64,000 nucleotides of DNA from Cenococcum geophilum 1.58 (taxonomy: Eukaryota; Ascomycota; Dothideomycetes; Gloniales; Gloniaceae). The notes below the pieces were generated by a model. The model saw only the letters and a program-made list of their open reading frames with translations. It ran no database searches and was not told the origin of the DNA. The translations under genes were made by a program, and so were the position numbers. Of this stretch, positions 45,850-55,570 are shown piece after piece. Each line of letters opens with the position of its first letter. Position 1 is the first letter of the stretch. The stretch covers positions 620,001 through 684,000 of the forward strand of contig KV748214.1 in the NCBI GenBank assembly GCA_001692895.1, given 5' to 3'.

Positions 45850-46099
45850 AAATCTTCTGCGGAGCGTCTGAGAGCTTATGGGCGTCGCTTTGGTGCGAAA
45901 TGAATGTTTTAAAAATTGAATTTTATGTATTTCTACGAGCTATATCCCAACCACAATAGTTATAATATATATGTTTAATGTAATAGATTCTTTAGGTAAT
46001 TATATCTTTATAAATATATACTATAACCCTATATCTAGAATACTAAGGGGCGAGATACATCGTCGTAAAACGTAAGTTAGATTCTCAACGGAATCTTCA

Positions 46100-46770
46100 C
46101 TAAAACTCAACTGACTGCCTATATCCAACTTTCCACACAATAGAGCTATAATATTGCCATAANGTAGAGGCNATANAGAAGACAAAGAGCTTTTAGCTCG
46201 TAGTATTTTAGAGATAATTAGACCTAGAGAAGTACGTAAGTTTTGGCAGTAAGGTAAAATCGTAATAAAACTAGACTAAAACTGACCGACTACCTATATC
46301 TAACTTCTCGTAGAATAGAGCTACGATATCGCTATAATATAGAGGCGATAGAGAACAAAAAGAGCTTTTAGCTCGTAGTATTTTAGAGATAATTAGACGT
46401 AGAGAAGTATATAAGGTATGGAGCTTCGAGCAGAGCTTCGAGCAGAGCCTCGTGCAGAGCTTCGAGAAAAGCCTCGTGCAGAGCTTCAAGAAAAGCCTCG
46501 TGCAGAGCTTTAAGCAGAGCCTCGTGCAGAGCTTTGAGCAGAGCCTTGTGCAGAGCTTCGAGCAGAGCAGTGAGGTAAGATTGCGACCGACGAGTTTTGC
46601 GATAGACGATTTTTACGACCGATGAAAATATAACTAACGAAAATACGACTAACTAATATAGCTACGACGTCGTTATTTATTGCAATAGATAGAGAAATTA
46701 AAGAGCTCCTACCTTATAGTATTTTTATAATAACTAGACGTTATAAAAGGGTTAAGATAGAGCGTTATAA
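46100..46770. repeat. Three diverged ~130-bp direct repeats, RIP-like
   Basis: The block with GACAAAGAGCTTTTAGCTCG and ATTTTAGAGATAATTAGAC recurs at about 46130-46245, 46290-46420 and, more diverged, 46650-46745. The strong AT shift and scattered C-to-T type differences suggest RIP of a tandem array. Undetermined bases occur at 46163, 46172 and 46175, and two more near 46823-46833. Between copies two and three lies the 12-bp repeat at 46421. No coding content seen. Confidence 0.6.
46421..46570. repeat. 12/24-bp minisatellite (GAGCTTCGAGCA / GCCTCGTGCA)
   Basis: About 12 units alternate between GAGCTTCGAGCA-like and GAGCCTCGTGCA-like forms, giving a 24-bp higher-order period. Confidence 0.8.
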
Positions 46771-47180
46771 TGGAAGAGTTATCGCCTAATAAGAAACAAT
46801 GATTTCGCATATAAAGGGCGCCNATAAGCTCTNAGACCCTTGGGGAGAAATTCCTCTTGGTGTGATTTAATTGGTCCAGGAGCTTGCAGGACTTGGCAGG
46901 AGTTAGTGCGCTTGTCTGACTGGCTCAGGAGTTCGCAGGTGTGGTGCTAAGGAGTAGCGCTGCGCCGTGGCGCAATTTCTCCCCGGGGGTCTGATTTATG
47001 AGATAAGCTTTCGCTACGTCCCGCAGCGTTGCCGCCACGTGCTCCCCGGTAAGGGCGATCTTCCTGTAAACGCCAAACAACATCTCGAACAACAAAACAA
47101 TCGAGTCCTCACCCATCCTTCCCCTCTCCATTCTCCCTCCGCATGCCCAGTGTCTTGTCTGGCTGCGACTCGAGCAGCTT

Positions 47181-48665
47181 TTAGTGTCCGCAAACTTCTC
47201 CCCCGACGTTCAACCCTGCCGTCATCCGCGGATGGCTCGCCGACCAGTCAGCCTCGCCCCACTCGCCTCGTCTGTCCCGAAAACCCGCCGGTAGTCCAAT
47301 CCATGGGCACCACAGCCCAAGCGACGTCAACCGCTCTAGCCTACGCACCGGAGCCCATTGTGCAAAGGTGAACCGATACTGGTCCTTATCAAGCTCAGTC
47401 TTTTTAAGCACCATCTTTACGATCTCCGCCTCCCACACTAATCTCGCCTATTCTTCGACCAGCCACAACGGTGGCGCTTCAACCTGAAAAGATTCCTGCT
47501 CTTCCTCAATCATTCTCAAGCGCTCGGAAAACCGCTTCTTGCAACGTTCCTCTCGCGTAGCCCAAGATACCAAACAGAAAGCAAGATGGTGAAAGCCCGA
47601 AACCGTCTCCTTGGGCGTTACCCGCCCGGCATGTCTCTCCTGCTGAATAATGCAGCGAATATCCTCATTCTCTCTGATCTTGGTTAACTGCAAAGAACGA
47701 CCAGGCCACGCCCAGCCTCCTGTGTAGGGATCAAGCAAATTTCACATCTTCTCCAAAGGAACAAGTCCAGATCCGGCAAATGCGCCGTCAGGCCCCCTGG
47801 GCAGCTCATAATACGGATCGTCTATAAACACGCGCAGATATATGCGCTGGAGCCTTGGGAGAGCTTGTGCGGTGCGAGTGTTGAGGGGACGTAGCCACTG
47901 CATCCGCATTGTCTCAAGGCTGCCTCGGGCGTTGGCGGCCATTTGGGTGAGCCATTCCGGATGTGTAATGTCTTTATCAACGAGGTAATCCTCCAGGACA
48001 TAGGCGTCATCGAAGATGAAGACAGTTGATTTACGCACTTTTTCGAGTGCTATTGACCATAGCGAACGATTGATTGGCCAAGAGGCGCCGGGCCACGGAA
48101 TTCTGTTCTTCAGATTGCATCCATCTAAGGTATCCATGCCGGCGAGTTGCGAACTACTCGGGATAGGGTTTCTGTACGCATACTGATCGTTGGGGTCGGC
48201 TCCTTCCAAAGTCCGCTTGTACACATCTGATATCGAAGGTGGATATGAGCAAACACGACAGGCGTATCGGTTTCTGGGTTGTTTTCGCCCTGCCTTCAAT
48301 CAATATACGTGCACCTCACAGAACCCAAACGCGTATTGTAGAATTTTGCTCAGCACTTCGAGCGGTAGTCGTTCCAAGGCGGCCTTTGGCGCAGGTTCCT
48401 GTCGCCTTTCATCTCGTGCCACAACATCAACCGAGGGAGTAGGCAAGGCCAAACCCCATGAGAAGCGTCGTTCGTGCTCTTGAGTCGACCGAACTGGCTT
48501 GGCTTGCAGAGCTAGCGTCGTTGATCTGCGCTGCTGTGCGCCTACGATGCCTTCACTACGGCCATCTGTGCCCAATCGCGCAATTTTGGAGGCGAGACCC
48601 TCTTCGTTCCCACGAGCGCGCGTTTCCCTCTCTTCTCGTGTGCGTTTGCTAGCCGCTGTATTCAT
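47181..48665 (-). pseudogene. F-box-like protein pseudogene, one frame with three premature stops
   Basis: From ATG 48665 a single continuous frame runs to a stop at 47181 (about 494 codons), broken only by TGA at 48300-48302, TGA at 47742-47744 and TAG at 47448-47450. No shift of frame is needed. The N-terminal 70 residues are basic and disordered (SKRTREERETRARGNEEGL), then an F-box-like helix pair ALERLPLEVLSKILQYAFGF. A long region follows with LVDKDITHPEWLTQMAANAR, LQRIYLRVFIDDPYYELPRG and ERHAGRVTPKETVSGFHHLA, ending with WEAEIVKMVLKKTELDKDQY. The TGA and TAG codons fit Trp/Arg-to-stop and Gln-to-stop transitions of the RIP type. F-box proteins link substrates to SCF ubiquitin ligases; the partner here is unknown. 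Confidence 0.65.
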
Positions 48666-49481
48666 CGTATTCTGTGCCACTGTTCAAGAGTATTGGTCCC
48701 TTTCACAATCGTTGATCGATAGGCAATCCGAGTATATGGATCAAGAAGGGACGGTTGGAGGAACGGTAGTCGCGAAGTGTGGCGGCAGTAGAGCGTGCTA
48801 TGGAAAAATGTGAGCCCACACGATTCGACAATTCATTAGTTGCAATATCTGTCATTGAAGGGGATGTGAGCCACACCAGATGGCACGACAAATGCAGGTC
48901 GTCGGCCAAGCATGCACGATGGTCGACGTGCCAAGAACTTAGACCGAGCACATCCTATGTACGAGTGAAGTTTTAGGAAGAGAGATGACCTTAAGCAGTG
49001 GAGGATAGTGACACCTTTTATACCCTTGGTCTAGCTGGCCGCTAAAAGTCATGTGGAAATGTTGAGCAACTATCTAGTGTTGCATGACAGGTTTGTCCTA
49101 GTGTGTCATAAAACGTTCGCTGAGAGAGAATAGGAAGTGGAGCATCGATTCCTCAACCACAGAAGGTAGACCTTCACGTACGGCACTGATCCATCTCAGC
49201 GGCGATCCTTCTCTAGCAACGTGTGGCATGTTCAGGATCGAAGGCATTGAAGGCAACACAATTGCGACTTACAGAAAGTCAAAATATGACCCACCCATAT
49301 GTGTCTGTAGCTATTATAAAAATTGAAAGCTAATGCTGTAGGGCATTTCCAACTTCCGGAAACGTCCATTTCATTCTCAGAAACCCAGGAAGGTGTTCAC
49401 GGAGAGATTACCACGTCTTTTTAGGTATGAATGTGAATAGGATATCGACCTCGCTAAGCCAAGGTGCTTCGGAATTCCTCA
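48666..49481. other. No gene recognised
   Basis: Short ORFs only. Region between the F-box pseudogene and the VOC gene. Confidence 0.4.
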
Positions 49482-50003
49482 CTACTCAGCACCCATCTTG
49501 GTAGCAAAATATACAACTTCAATATTATTTCCATCCAAGTCAAGGACATACGCAGCTGTCTTTGATTAGAACAGAACCCACGTTCATGTACTGCCACGAA
49601 GCTCATACTTACCATAATACCCCTCCATCCAAGGCCGTACGCCGGGTTTGCCATTATCTTTTCCGCCAGCCTCGATCCTGGCGGCATGGAACTCATCCAC
49701 AAGCCTCCGGTCTTTGACATAGAACGAAATATGCACTGGTGTCGGCTTCTCTGCGTGGCCGTTTCGGTCGCCTGGTGTATGCTGCCGGAGCCAGAGGTCG
49801 GGGATAGGGCTGGTAGAGTTTGATGAACCCAGACCGACTGAAGGAAATCGCACTTCTTTGTAAGAGAGGGGGGATAATGCAGTGAGGTAGAATTGGAGCG
49901 AGGCTTCAAGGTCCAGAGCATTCTGGATGGATCGTTGTTCCTGCAAGGTTTGGAAATACTTCAGATATTTGTGGGCATCTATCGCATTTCGAAATTGAAA
50001 CAT
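49482..50003 (-). CDS. VOC/glyoxalase-bleomycin resistance family protein, 154 aa
   Basis: Exons 50003..49613 and 49555..49482 are separated by a 57-nt intron (GTAAGT..ACAG). The joined frame has the vicinal-oxygen-chelate pattern LDLEASLQFYLTALSPLSYK, PIPDLWLRQHTP, PTPVHISFYVKDRRLVDEFH, EAGGKDNGKPGVRPWMEGYY, and after the splice AAYVLDLDGNNIEVVYFATK, where the final E of GNNIE is the usual metal ligand. The N-terminal beta strand that normally carries the first metal ligand (often HVT before LDLEAS) is missing or replaced by MFQFRNAIDAHKYLKYFQTL, so a first exon may be misread or lost. Members detoxify aldehydes or open aromatic rings; no substrate can be assigned. Confidence 0.75.
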
Positions 50004-50645
50004 AGGTGCGATTCCGCCCGTTTAATACTTTCAGCCTGGACTAAGATAATTTATTAACCGAGCTCTGCTTTCTGCAAGCTCGGCGTTCTCGCATTTCTCG
50101 TATCGACCTAGAAAGGTGATGATCATCTTTGCGGTTCGTTAATGGATCGAAATGGTGTCAGCCCGCTACGTTCTACCGAAGAAAAATTATCAGAAGCCAG
50201 GGCTATATCCTTACACTAGCGAGGGATACTTAACCCGCAACACCTACATCATTATGAGGGTCAACTTTTTGAGATTGAATAAGAATGCGGAAGAAGCGGA
50301 CAAGTGTGGCTGGCATTGGAGCCCACTGTCTTTGGCGCGCGTTGTGGGCTAACTTCGGCGTGGATAGTTTCTACGGTATGTCAACTGTTGTCGCAATCAC
50401 CACTTCTCGACGTCGAGATGCGGGCCCACCTATGGTGCTCTCCAGCTTCATAGATGAATCTTCCCCGTTTGACGGTGGTTTCTTGGCTGCAGAACCGAGG
50501 AGTCGATTCATTCCCGAAGCGGCATATTATGAGGTTCCTGAAACGCGGAATCCGCCACTCGTGCGTAGAACGATCCGTCGTCTAGATCTATTAGCACGCA
50601 CTAAAACCTTCCATTCCATGCATTATTTCTACTATTTCCACCGCC
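50004..50645. other. No supported gene; left flank of the HET-ANK unit
   Basis: A 133-codon ORF (50285-50686, plus) runs into the inverted repeat and has no recognisable motif; its last codons belong to the repeat, so it is not a convincing gene. Confidence 0.4.
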
Positions 50646-50688
50646 ACAAGGGTGTGGCCGGAGCGGGTCGGCACCCTCCCTGCTAGCG
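50646..50688 (+). repeat. Left inverted repeat of the HET-ANK unit
   Basis: Starts ACAAGGGTGTGGCCGG. It pairs with 53902-53939 in inverse orientation and is GC-rich compared with the flanking AT-rich sequence on its inner side. Confidence 0.75.
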
Positions 50689-51023
50689 CGCCCAAGTAGC
50701 GCTCCTATATTCCTACAGTGAAGATATTAATCTTGCGGAAAGTAACTTTAAAAGAGGTTTTAAAGCAAGCTTCTTATTTAACCTTAGCGCGAACATTATT
50801 TAGCAGAAGATTATAAAGTAGAAGACTCCTAAGTAGAGCATTTCTAAGCATCGCATTCCTACGCAGCGCATTTCCAAGCAGCGCATTTCCAAGCAGTATA
50901 TTTCCAAGCAGTATATTTCCAAGCAGCACATTTCCAAAGCCAAAAGCGTACTCTATATGAAAAAGTATATAAAGCAAGCATGTAGTAATGGTGGTGGGTG
51001 GGGAAGCGGTATAGCAGAGGAGA

Positions 51024-53295
51024 CTATTGAATGCTCCGTCGTAGCAGCTTAACCACGGCCTCGTGCCCCGCCGCCCACGATAGCGGCGTCTGACCGTAGT
51101 ACCTGTCCTTCGACTCGACGTCGACCTTGCCCGTCTCGAGCAGCAGCTTGACCACGGCCTCGTGCCCTCCCCCCGCCGCCCACGATAGCGGCGTCAGACT
51201 GCCGTTCTTGTCNNNNNNNNNNCCTTGCCCGTCTCGAGCAGCAGCTTGACCACGGCCTCGTGCCCTCCCCCCGCCGCCCACGATAGCGGCGTCAGACTGC
51301 CGTTCTTGTCCTTCGACTCGACGTCGACCTTGCCTGTCTCGAGTAGCAGCTCGACCACGGCCTCGTGCCCTCCCCCCGCCGCCCACGATAGCGGCGTCCG
51401 ACTGTCGTTCTTGTCCTTCGACTCAACGTCGACCTTGCCCGTCTCGAGCAGCAGCTTGACCACGGCCTCGTGCCCTCCCCCCGCCGCCCACGATAGCGGC
51501 GTCCGACCGTCGTTCTTGTCCTTCGACTCGACGTCAACCTTGCCCGTCTCGAGCAGCAGCTTGACCACGGTCTCGTGCCCTCCCCCGTGCCGCCCACAAA
51601 TAGCGGCGTCCGACCGTCGTTCTTGTCCTTCGACTCGACGTCGGCCTTGCCCGTCTCCGAGCAAGCAGCTTAACCAACGCCTCGTGCCCTCCCCGTGCGC
51701 CGCCACGATAGCGGCGTCAGACTGCCGTTCTTATCCTTCGACTCAACGTCGACCTTGCCCGTCTCGAGCAGCAGCCTCGACCACGGCCTCGTGCCCTCCC
51801 CGTGCCGCCCACGATAGCGGCGTCAGACCGTTCTTCTTATCCTTCGACTCGATGTTGGCGCCCCTGTCGAGAAGCAGCCGCACAACGGCCTCGCGCCCAT
51901 TCTCGGCGGCCCACGACAGCGGCGTCCGACCGTCTTTATCCTCTAGGTTGGCCTTAATATCGCTTCGGGCTAATAGCATCTTAACTACCACCTTATGCCC
52001 CCCACTTACCGCGTGCGATAACGCCGTCTGCCCGTCTTTATCCCCGAAGTTGGCCTTAACATTACTTTGTGTTAACAGCAGCCATATAACGTCCTTAAGT
52101 CCTTTTTCTGCTGCCCGTAATAATACTATCCGTTCCCCTAAATTTAGTAAACCTATTAGCGTATTATTAGGGTAGATCCCCTCTGGAGAGATGCTATCGC
52201 ATTTTTTAAGGTCTTTTAATTTCTGCGTTTGTGTTATATGCCTTTTTTGGATATATATCCTTCTTATAGCATATTATAACGGCCTAAATTTTCTTAGATT
52301 AAGCTGTTTAAATTCTTCACTCCAAACTCTCTTAAATTGGTTTATTGTTAGAAACAAATCTTTTACATAAATGGCGATTAGTTTATCTTCTCTACCTTTT
52401 TCTTTATAATAAAGGATCGTGAGCCCTAGTCCTTAAGGATCTATACCTATAAAACGGAGTTCTAAATGGATCCCTCTACTACTTATAGTTAAAGGGCTGT
52501 TAAAGGTATCAAAAGGATTAAATTAGACGATGTTGCCGGAGCTAATAAATGCAGCTAGAGAGGTAGCTAGAAGCCTACCGCGATTATTACGAGATTTCTA
52601 TGTAAAGAGACTATAGTTATTTAAGATTATTATAATTTCCTCCTAGAGTCTAGTGAAAGCGGTTTCTCTTTCTCCGTAAATTAGCGGTATATTAATGCTA
52701 AATATGCCTAATAAATAATAGGCACGATCCTTAATTCTTGATATTTTTCTTTTCGCAGCCTATAATATTCTTTAGGCGATACTAACCGTTTTAAGGTTAT
52801 CGTCTCCTAAGAGGATACTAACAGGTATACTGGTGCAGTTAGATATATCTTATTATAGGCTTGCCTTAGTCCCTAGGTCCTTTTATTCCTTATTAAGAAA
52901 TATTACGGTTAACGGAGTAATTAATTCTTAAAGGGTCCATCCTCTAGTAAACCTAAGAATATAGCTTTTAATAGTATATTGGCTAGATAACTATAGTATA
53001 TATTGGCTTATTGGTACTAATAGTATATAGAGTTAATTACTTTAGAGAGCTCCGCGCTGCTTATCTTATTAATATAGCATATATCTATCCAAATATATTT
53101 TAATCCGTTGGCCCTAGCTACGGAGTAGCAGCTTTTAACCTTCTTATATCCCTTCTTGTTTGCTGCGCGGGTTCCCTTTATATCCTAAAAGGTAACTTCC
53201 TCTTTATCCCACGTATGTAATAGGATAGCGTACCGTAGGACTTTATCATCTCTAAATTCTTCTACCTTAAAGTTGTCCGTATTAAGAAGACGCAT
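51024..53295 (-). pseudogene. HET-domain/ankyrin-repeat (HET-ANK) NLR-like gene, HET half RIP-damaged
   Basis: From ATG 53295: MRLLNTDNFKVEEFRDDKVL, YAILLHTWDKEEVTF, GYKKVKSCYSVARANGLKYI, WIDICYINKISSAELSKVIN (the three HET-domain blocks of HET-E-like proteins). Further on come KDRAYYLLGIFSINIPLIYG and LLATSLAAFISSGNI, the usual region after the HET domain. There is no room for a NACHT domain. From about 52195 ankyrin repeats follow (RAAEKGLKDVIWLLL, TALSHAVSGGHKVVVKMLLA, TPLSWAAENGREAVVRLLLD), then a near-identical array ending at stop 51024. The HET half has several TAG/TAA codons at Trp/Gln sites; 51590-51780 has small indels shifting frame, and 10 N lie at 51213-51222. HET proteins trigger cell death after non-self recognition; repeats give specificity. 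Nothing functional can be made from the present frame. Confidence 0.85.
51041..51790 (-). repeat. 105-bp tandem ankyrin repeat array, near-identical units
   Basis: The landmark CCTTGCC recurs at about 51125, 51223, 51328, 51433, 51538, 51645 and 51753: spacing is 105 bp in the middle (35 residues), with shifts near the N gap and near the indels. Units read [20 protein letters not shown] followed by [12 protein letters not shown], varying mainly in the four residues after DK: NGSL, NDSR, NDGR, NDGR and, in the last unit, YYGQ after DR. GC-rich, unlike the sequence on both sides. Confidence 0.85.
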
Positions 53296-53901
53296 AATTT
53301 ATCTTCCTTTAACGGTTTAATTGCTGGAGTCTAAAGCGGTGGAAAACGAAAGCGAAGGCTATATGCGTCTTGCTAGTAGAGTGCTATAGAAGCAGGTTAA
53401 GACTAGAGTCTTAAGGAGAATAAATTTGGGTTAGGGAGGTCAGTTAGATTTAGTTAGCTTTATTTAGTCGCAGTGGTTTCTTTATAAAGTTTAATGGGCT
53501 TAAGAATACTAAGTGCTTAGCATCGCTTAAGGGGGAGGAGGATTGGGTTTTACTAATGGAAACTAGTTAAAACGCGAGAGACTTGAGAAGGAAAGGGGAA
53601 TGGAATGAGGTGGAGGTATCGCGATTAAATTTAGTCTTATAGGCTGAAATCTAGTGGGGTATTGGGGCATAATGCAGCATAGCCATAGCCATAACTGACA
53701 CGTCAGCTTCCGTTTGTAGCTCTGATTGGACTTATTAAACTTGTATAGAACAAAATAATCGCCTACGCTAAAGCTGAAGATTATCTTAACAATAAGGATA
53801 GTGCTATTATTTTAGCACAAAAAATAAGAGCTTAATAGCTGGGAGTGTCAAAGTAGGCGGCCTGTAGAAATGTTGTGGCTGATGGTGAAGCAAGTAGGTA
53901 G
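53296..53901. other. Upstream region of the HET-ANK gene inside the unit
   Basis: AT-rich, RIP-like, no ORF. Likely the promoter of the damaged gene. Confidence 0.45.
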
Positions 53902-53939
53902 GCTAGTAGGGAGGGCGGCCGATCCGGCCACACCCTTGT
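53902..53939 (-). repeat. Right inverted repeat of the HET-ANK unit
   Basis: Read on the minus strand it starts ACAAGGGTGTGGCCGG and ends near ACTAGC, matching 50646-50688. Confidence 0.75.
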
Positions 53940-54476
53940 CGAGAGTGTACTTTTCGGGACTAAGAAATAGTCAATATAACCTCCCCCTCGGTGTACTGAA
54001 ACACCCTGCGTTGCGAAAGAAGTCGGAGGTAGTTTGACTTTCGAGCAGCTTAGAACCTGCGCATGCGCTGAAATTTTAATAATGCTATAGTCAATCTGCT
54101 CTGTAGCAACTCCTTAACATTCAAGATCCTTCCCCCTAAAAATTTCATAAGTATGGTTGTCTTGTCGCTTGATTCGCGCACCGTGCCCTCCAATGCCATG
54201 ACCAATACCCTACACAATGCTTCTAAACTATCGCCAACAATATATGTGGTATATGGGGCAAATCTGCCACGCAAGTCAGCTAGAAATAGTTAGGTTGTTA
54301 CCGGACTCTAACGGTCTGACCTGCGATACCACCGGAAAGATTGTTAGACTTGCGCTCAACAGTTGCTACGTTCTTTATCAGCCTCACTGCGCCACAATTT
54401 GGGCTGTGGATTCAGCCCCATAGTGACTATGAGCTCGATTCCCAGCGCTTGCTCGCGTCAAACTCCGCGCGCAACC
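53940..54476. other. No gene recognised
   Basis: A few short ORFs without motifs between the HET-ANK unit and the next HET fragment. Confidence 0.4.
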
Positions 54477-54655
54477 ATGCGGCCTCTGCAACGCAGCGAG
54501 ACGCGAATTCAGCCTCACTAAGGACCTGGACGGCGACGATCCAATCCCTCCCTATGCGATACTTACGCACACATGGGGACTGGATACCGAAGAGGCTACC
54601 TTCGAAGACATGACAAATGACACTGGCGAGAATACGCCTGGCTATGGCAAGCTTT
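54477..54655 (+). pseudogene. HET-domain N-terminal fragment, truncated
   Basis: An ATG at 54477 starts MRPLQRSETR, then after a one-base shift the frame reads EFSLTKDLDGDDPIPPYAIL, THTWGLDTEEATFEDMTNDT and GENTPGYGKL. These are the first two blocks of a HET-E-like HET domain. The sequence stops where a second HET copy in the opposite orientation begins (about 54650), so the join is a rearrangement breakpoint. Confidence 0.7.
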
Positions 54656-55260
54656 TCAATGCTGAAGAGAAGTTGTCCAGCTTCGCCAACATATCGAACG
54701 CCCGCAGCTTTGTGTTGTCAAATGGATCGTAGCTCGAATTGACAGTAAAGCCGACATGTTCTAGCGTCTCCACCGCCCTGTCGCTGTCGTCGAACGACGG
54801 GCCCAGCCACACCAAGGCGTACACCGCATCTTCAAAGATCCGGTTCATCTTGGAAACTTGCCAACCCTTCTCAATCTCATCATCTTGATTGATGCACACA
54901 GCATCAGCCCAAAGCAGTTGTGATCGGAAAGCGCCTTTCACCGCTTGCATCTTGCGGATCTGCCGGAGCGCGACGTCCAGACTCGCAGTCGCATAGAGTG
55001 ACCTGCCATTGAGAAGCAACGGACGCGTCCTAGCTGTGTCACCTCATGCATAGGAGGGCGCGATATAGCTCGGCTTCTCGTCCAGCGAGACGCTCGTGAT
55101 GGTACAAGCAACCGGCGCGCTCTCGTCGCGTCGAGTCTTCCAGGACCGCGGAGGACCAAACGGTCCCAACCCATGACGGCCGTACCGCGGTCCGCGTTGA
55201 AGGAGAAACGAAGTCGCCCATTGTGCTGCAAGCCCTACGGAAAAGCTTCAGCTGTGCCAC
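54642..55260 (-). pseudogene. HET-domain pseudogene, truncated
   Basis: In minus frames: a YRAL-type block just upstream of 55060 in which the Trp of the usual SYAWGD motif is a TGA, then TARTRPLLLNGRSLYATASL, DVALRQIRKMQAVKGAFRSQ, LLWADAVCINQDDEIEKGWQ and VSKMNRIFEDAVYALVWLGP, FDDSDRAVETLEHVG. This is the type of HET domain with the LWADAVCINQ block, distinct from the HET-ANK one. It ends soon after, at the junction with the plus-strand fragment. Frame changes and the stop show that it is dead. Confidence 0.72.
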
Positions 55261-55570
55261 CCATCCGAACGATTCGATGCGGTGCAAGGCGATGTTCGTG
55301 ATGAAACAACGAGCTGCAGGTGCAGAGAGGCTTGTTGCGGAGACCGCGACTCAGCCACGTTCTTGGCGTCTTGCGGGAAGATTAGGCCGTCCGCTGTCAC
55401 CGACGCCCATCAGGCTGAACAGCAGAATTTCTTTCCAAAACAGCTCTTTGCCTCCTGTCTTTACCATAACTTTGGGATGAAAAAGGACCAACCGGTGTGT
55501 CCAATCTCTGGAGCTACGATCCGGTACCGACGGCTCCCGCAGGCGGCCTTGCTAGATACTCCGAACATAC

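Larger units (their letters stand above)
50646..53939. mobile_element. 3.3-kb unit bounded by ~40-bp imperfect inverted repeats, carrying a HET-ANK gene
   Basis: The left end reads ACAAGGGTGTGGCCGG then AGCGGGTCGGCACCCTCCC TGCTAGC (50646-50688). The right end (53902-53939), read inverted, is ACAAGGGTGTGGCCGG then ATCGGCCGCCCTCCCTACTAGC. The first 17 bases are identical, the rest diverges with one indel and few changes. The only gene content between them is the HET-ankyrin gene on the minus strand. No target-site duplication is evident next to either end. No transposase is inside, so it would be a non-autonomous or captured unit, or an inverted duplication of a short repeat. Confidence 0.55.

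Noticed and set aside
50285-50686. 133-aa plus ORF
   Set aside because: No motif, no splice support, and its end is formed by the inverted repeat of the HET-ANK unit.
51225-52175. 316-aa plus-strand ORF rich in Ser/Pro/Thr
   Set aside because: It is the antisense shadow of the GC-rich ankyrin array; the minus strand carries clear ankyrin motifs.
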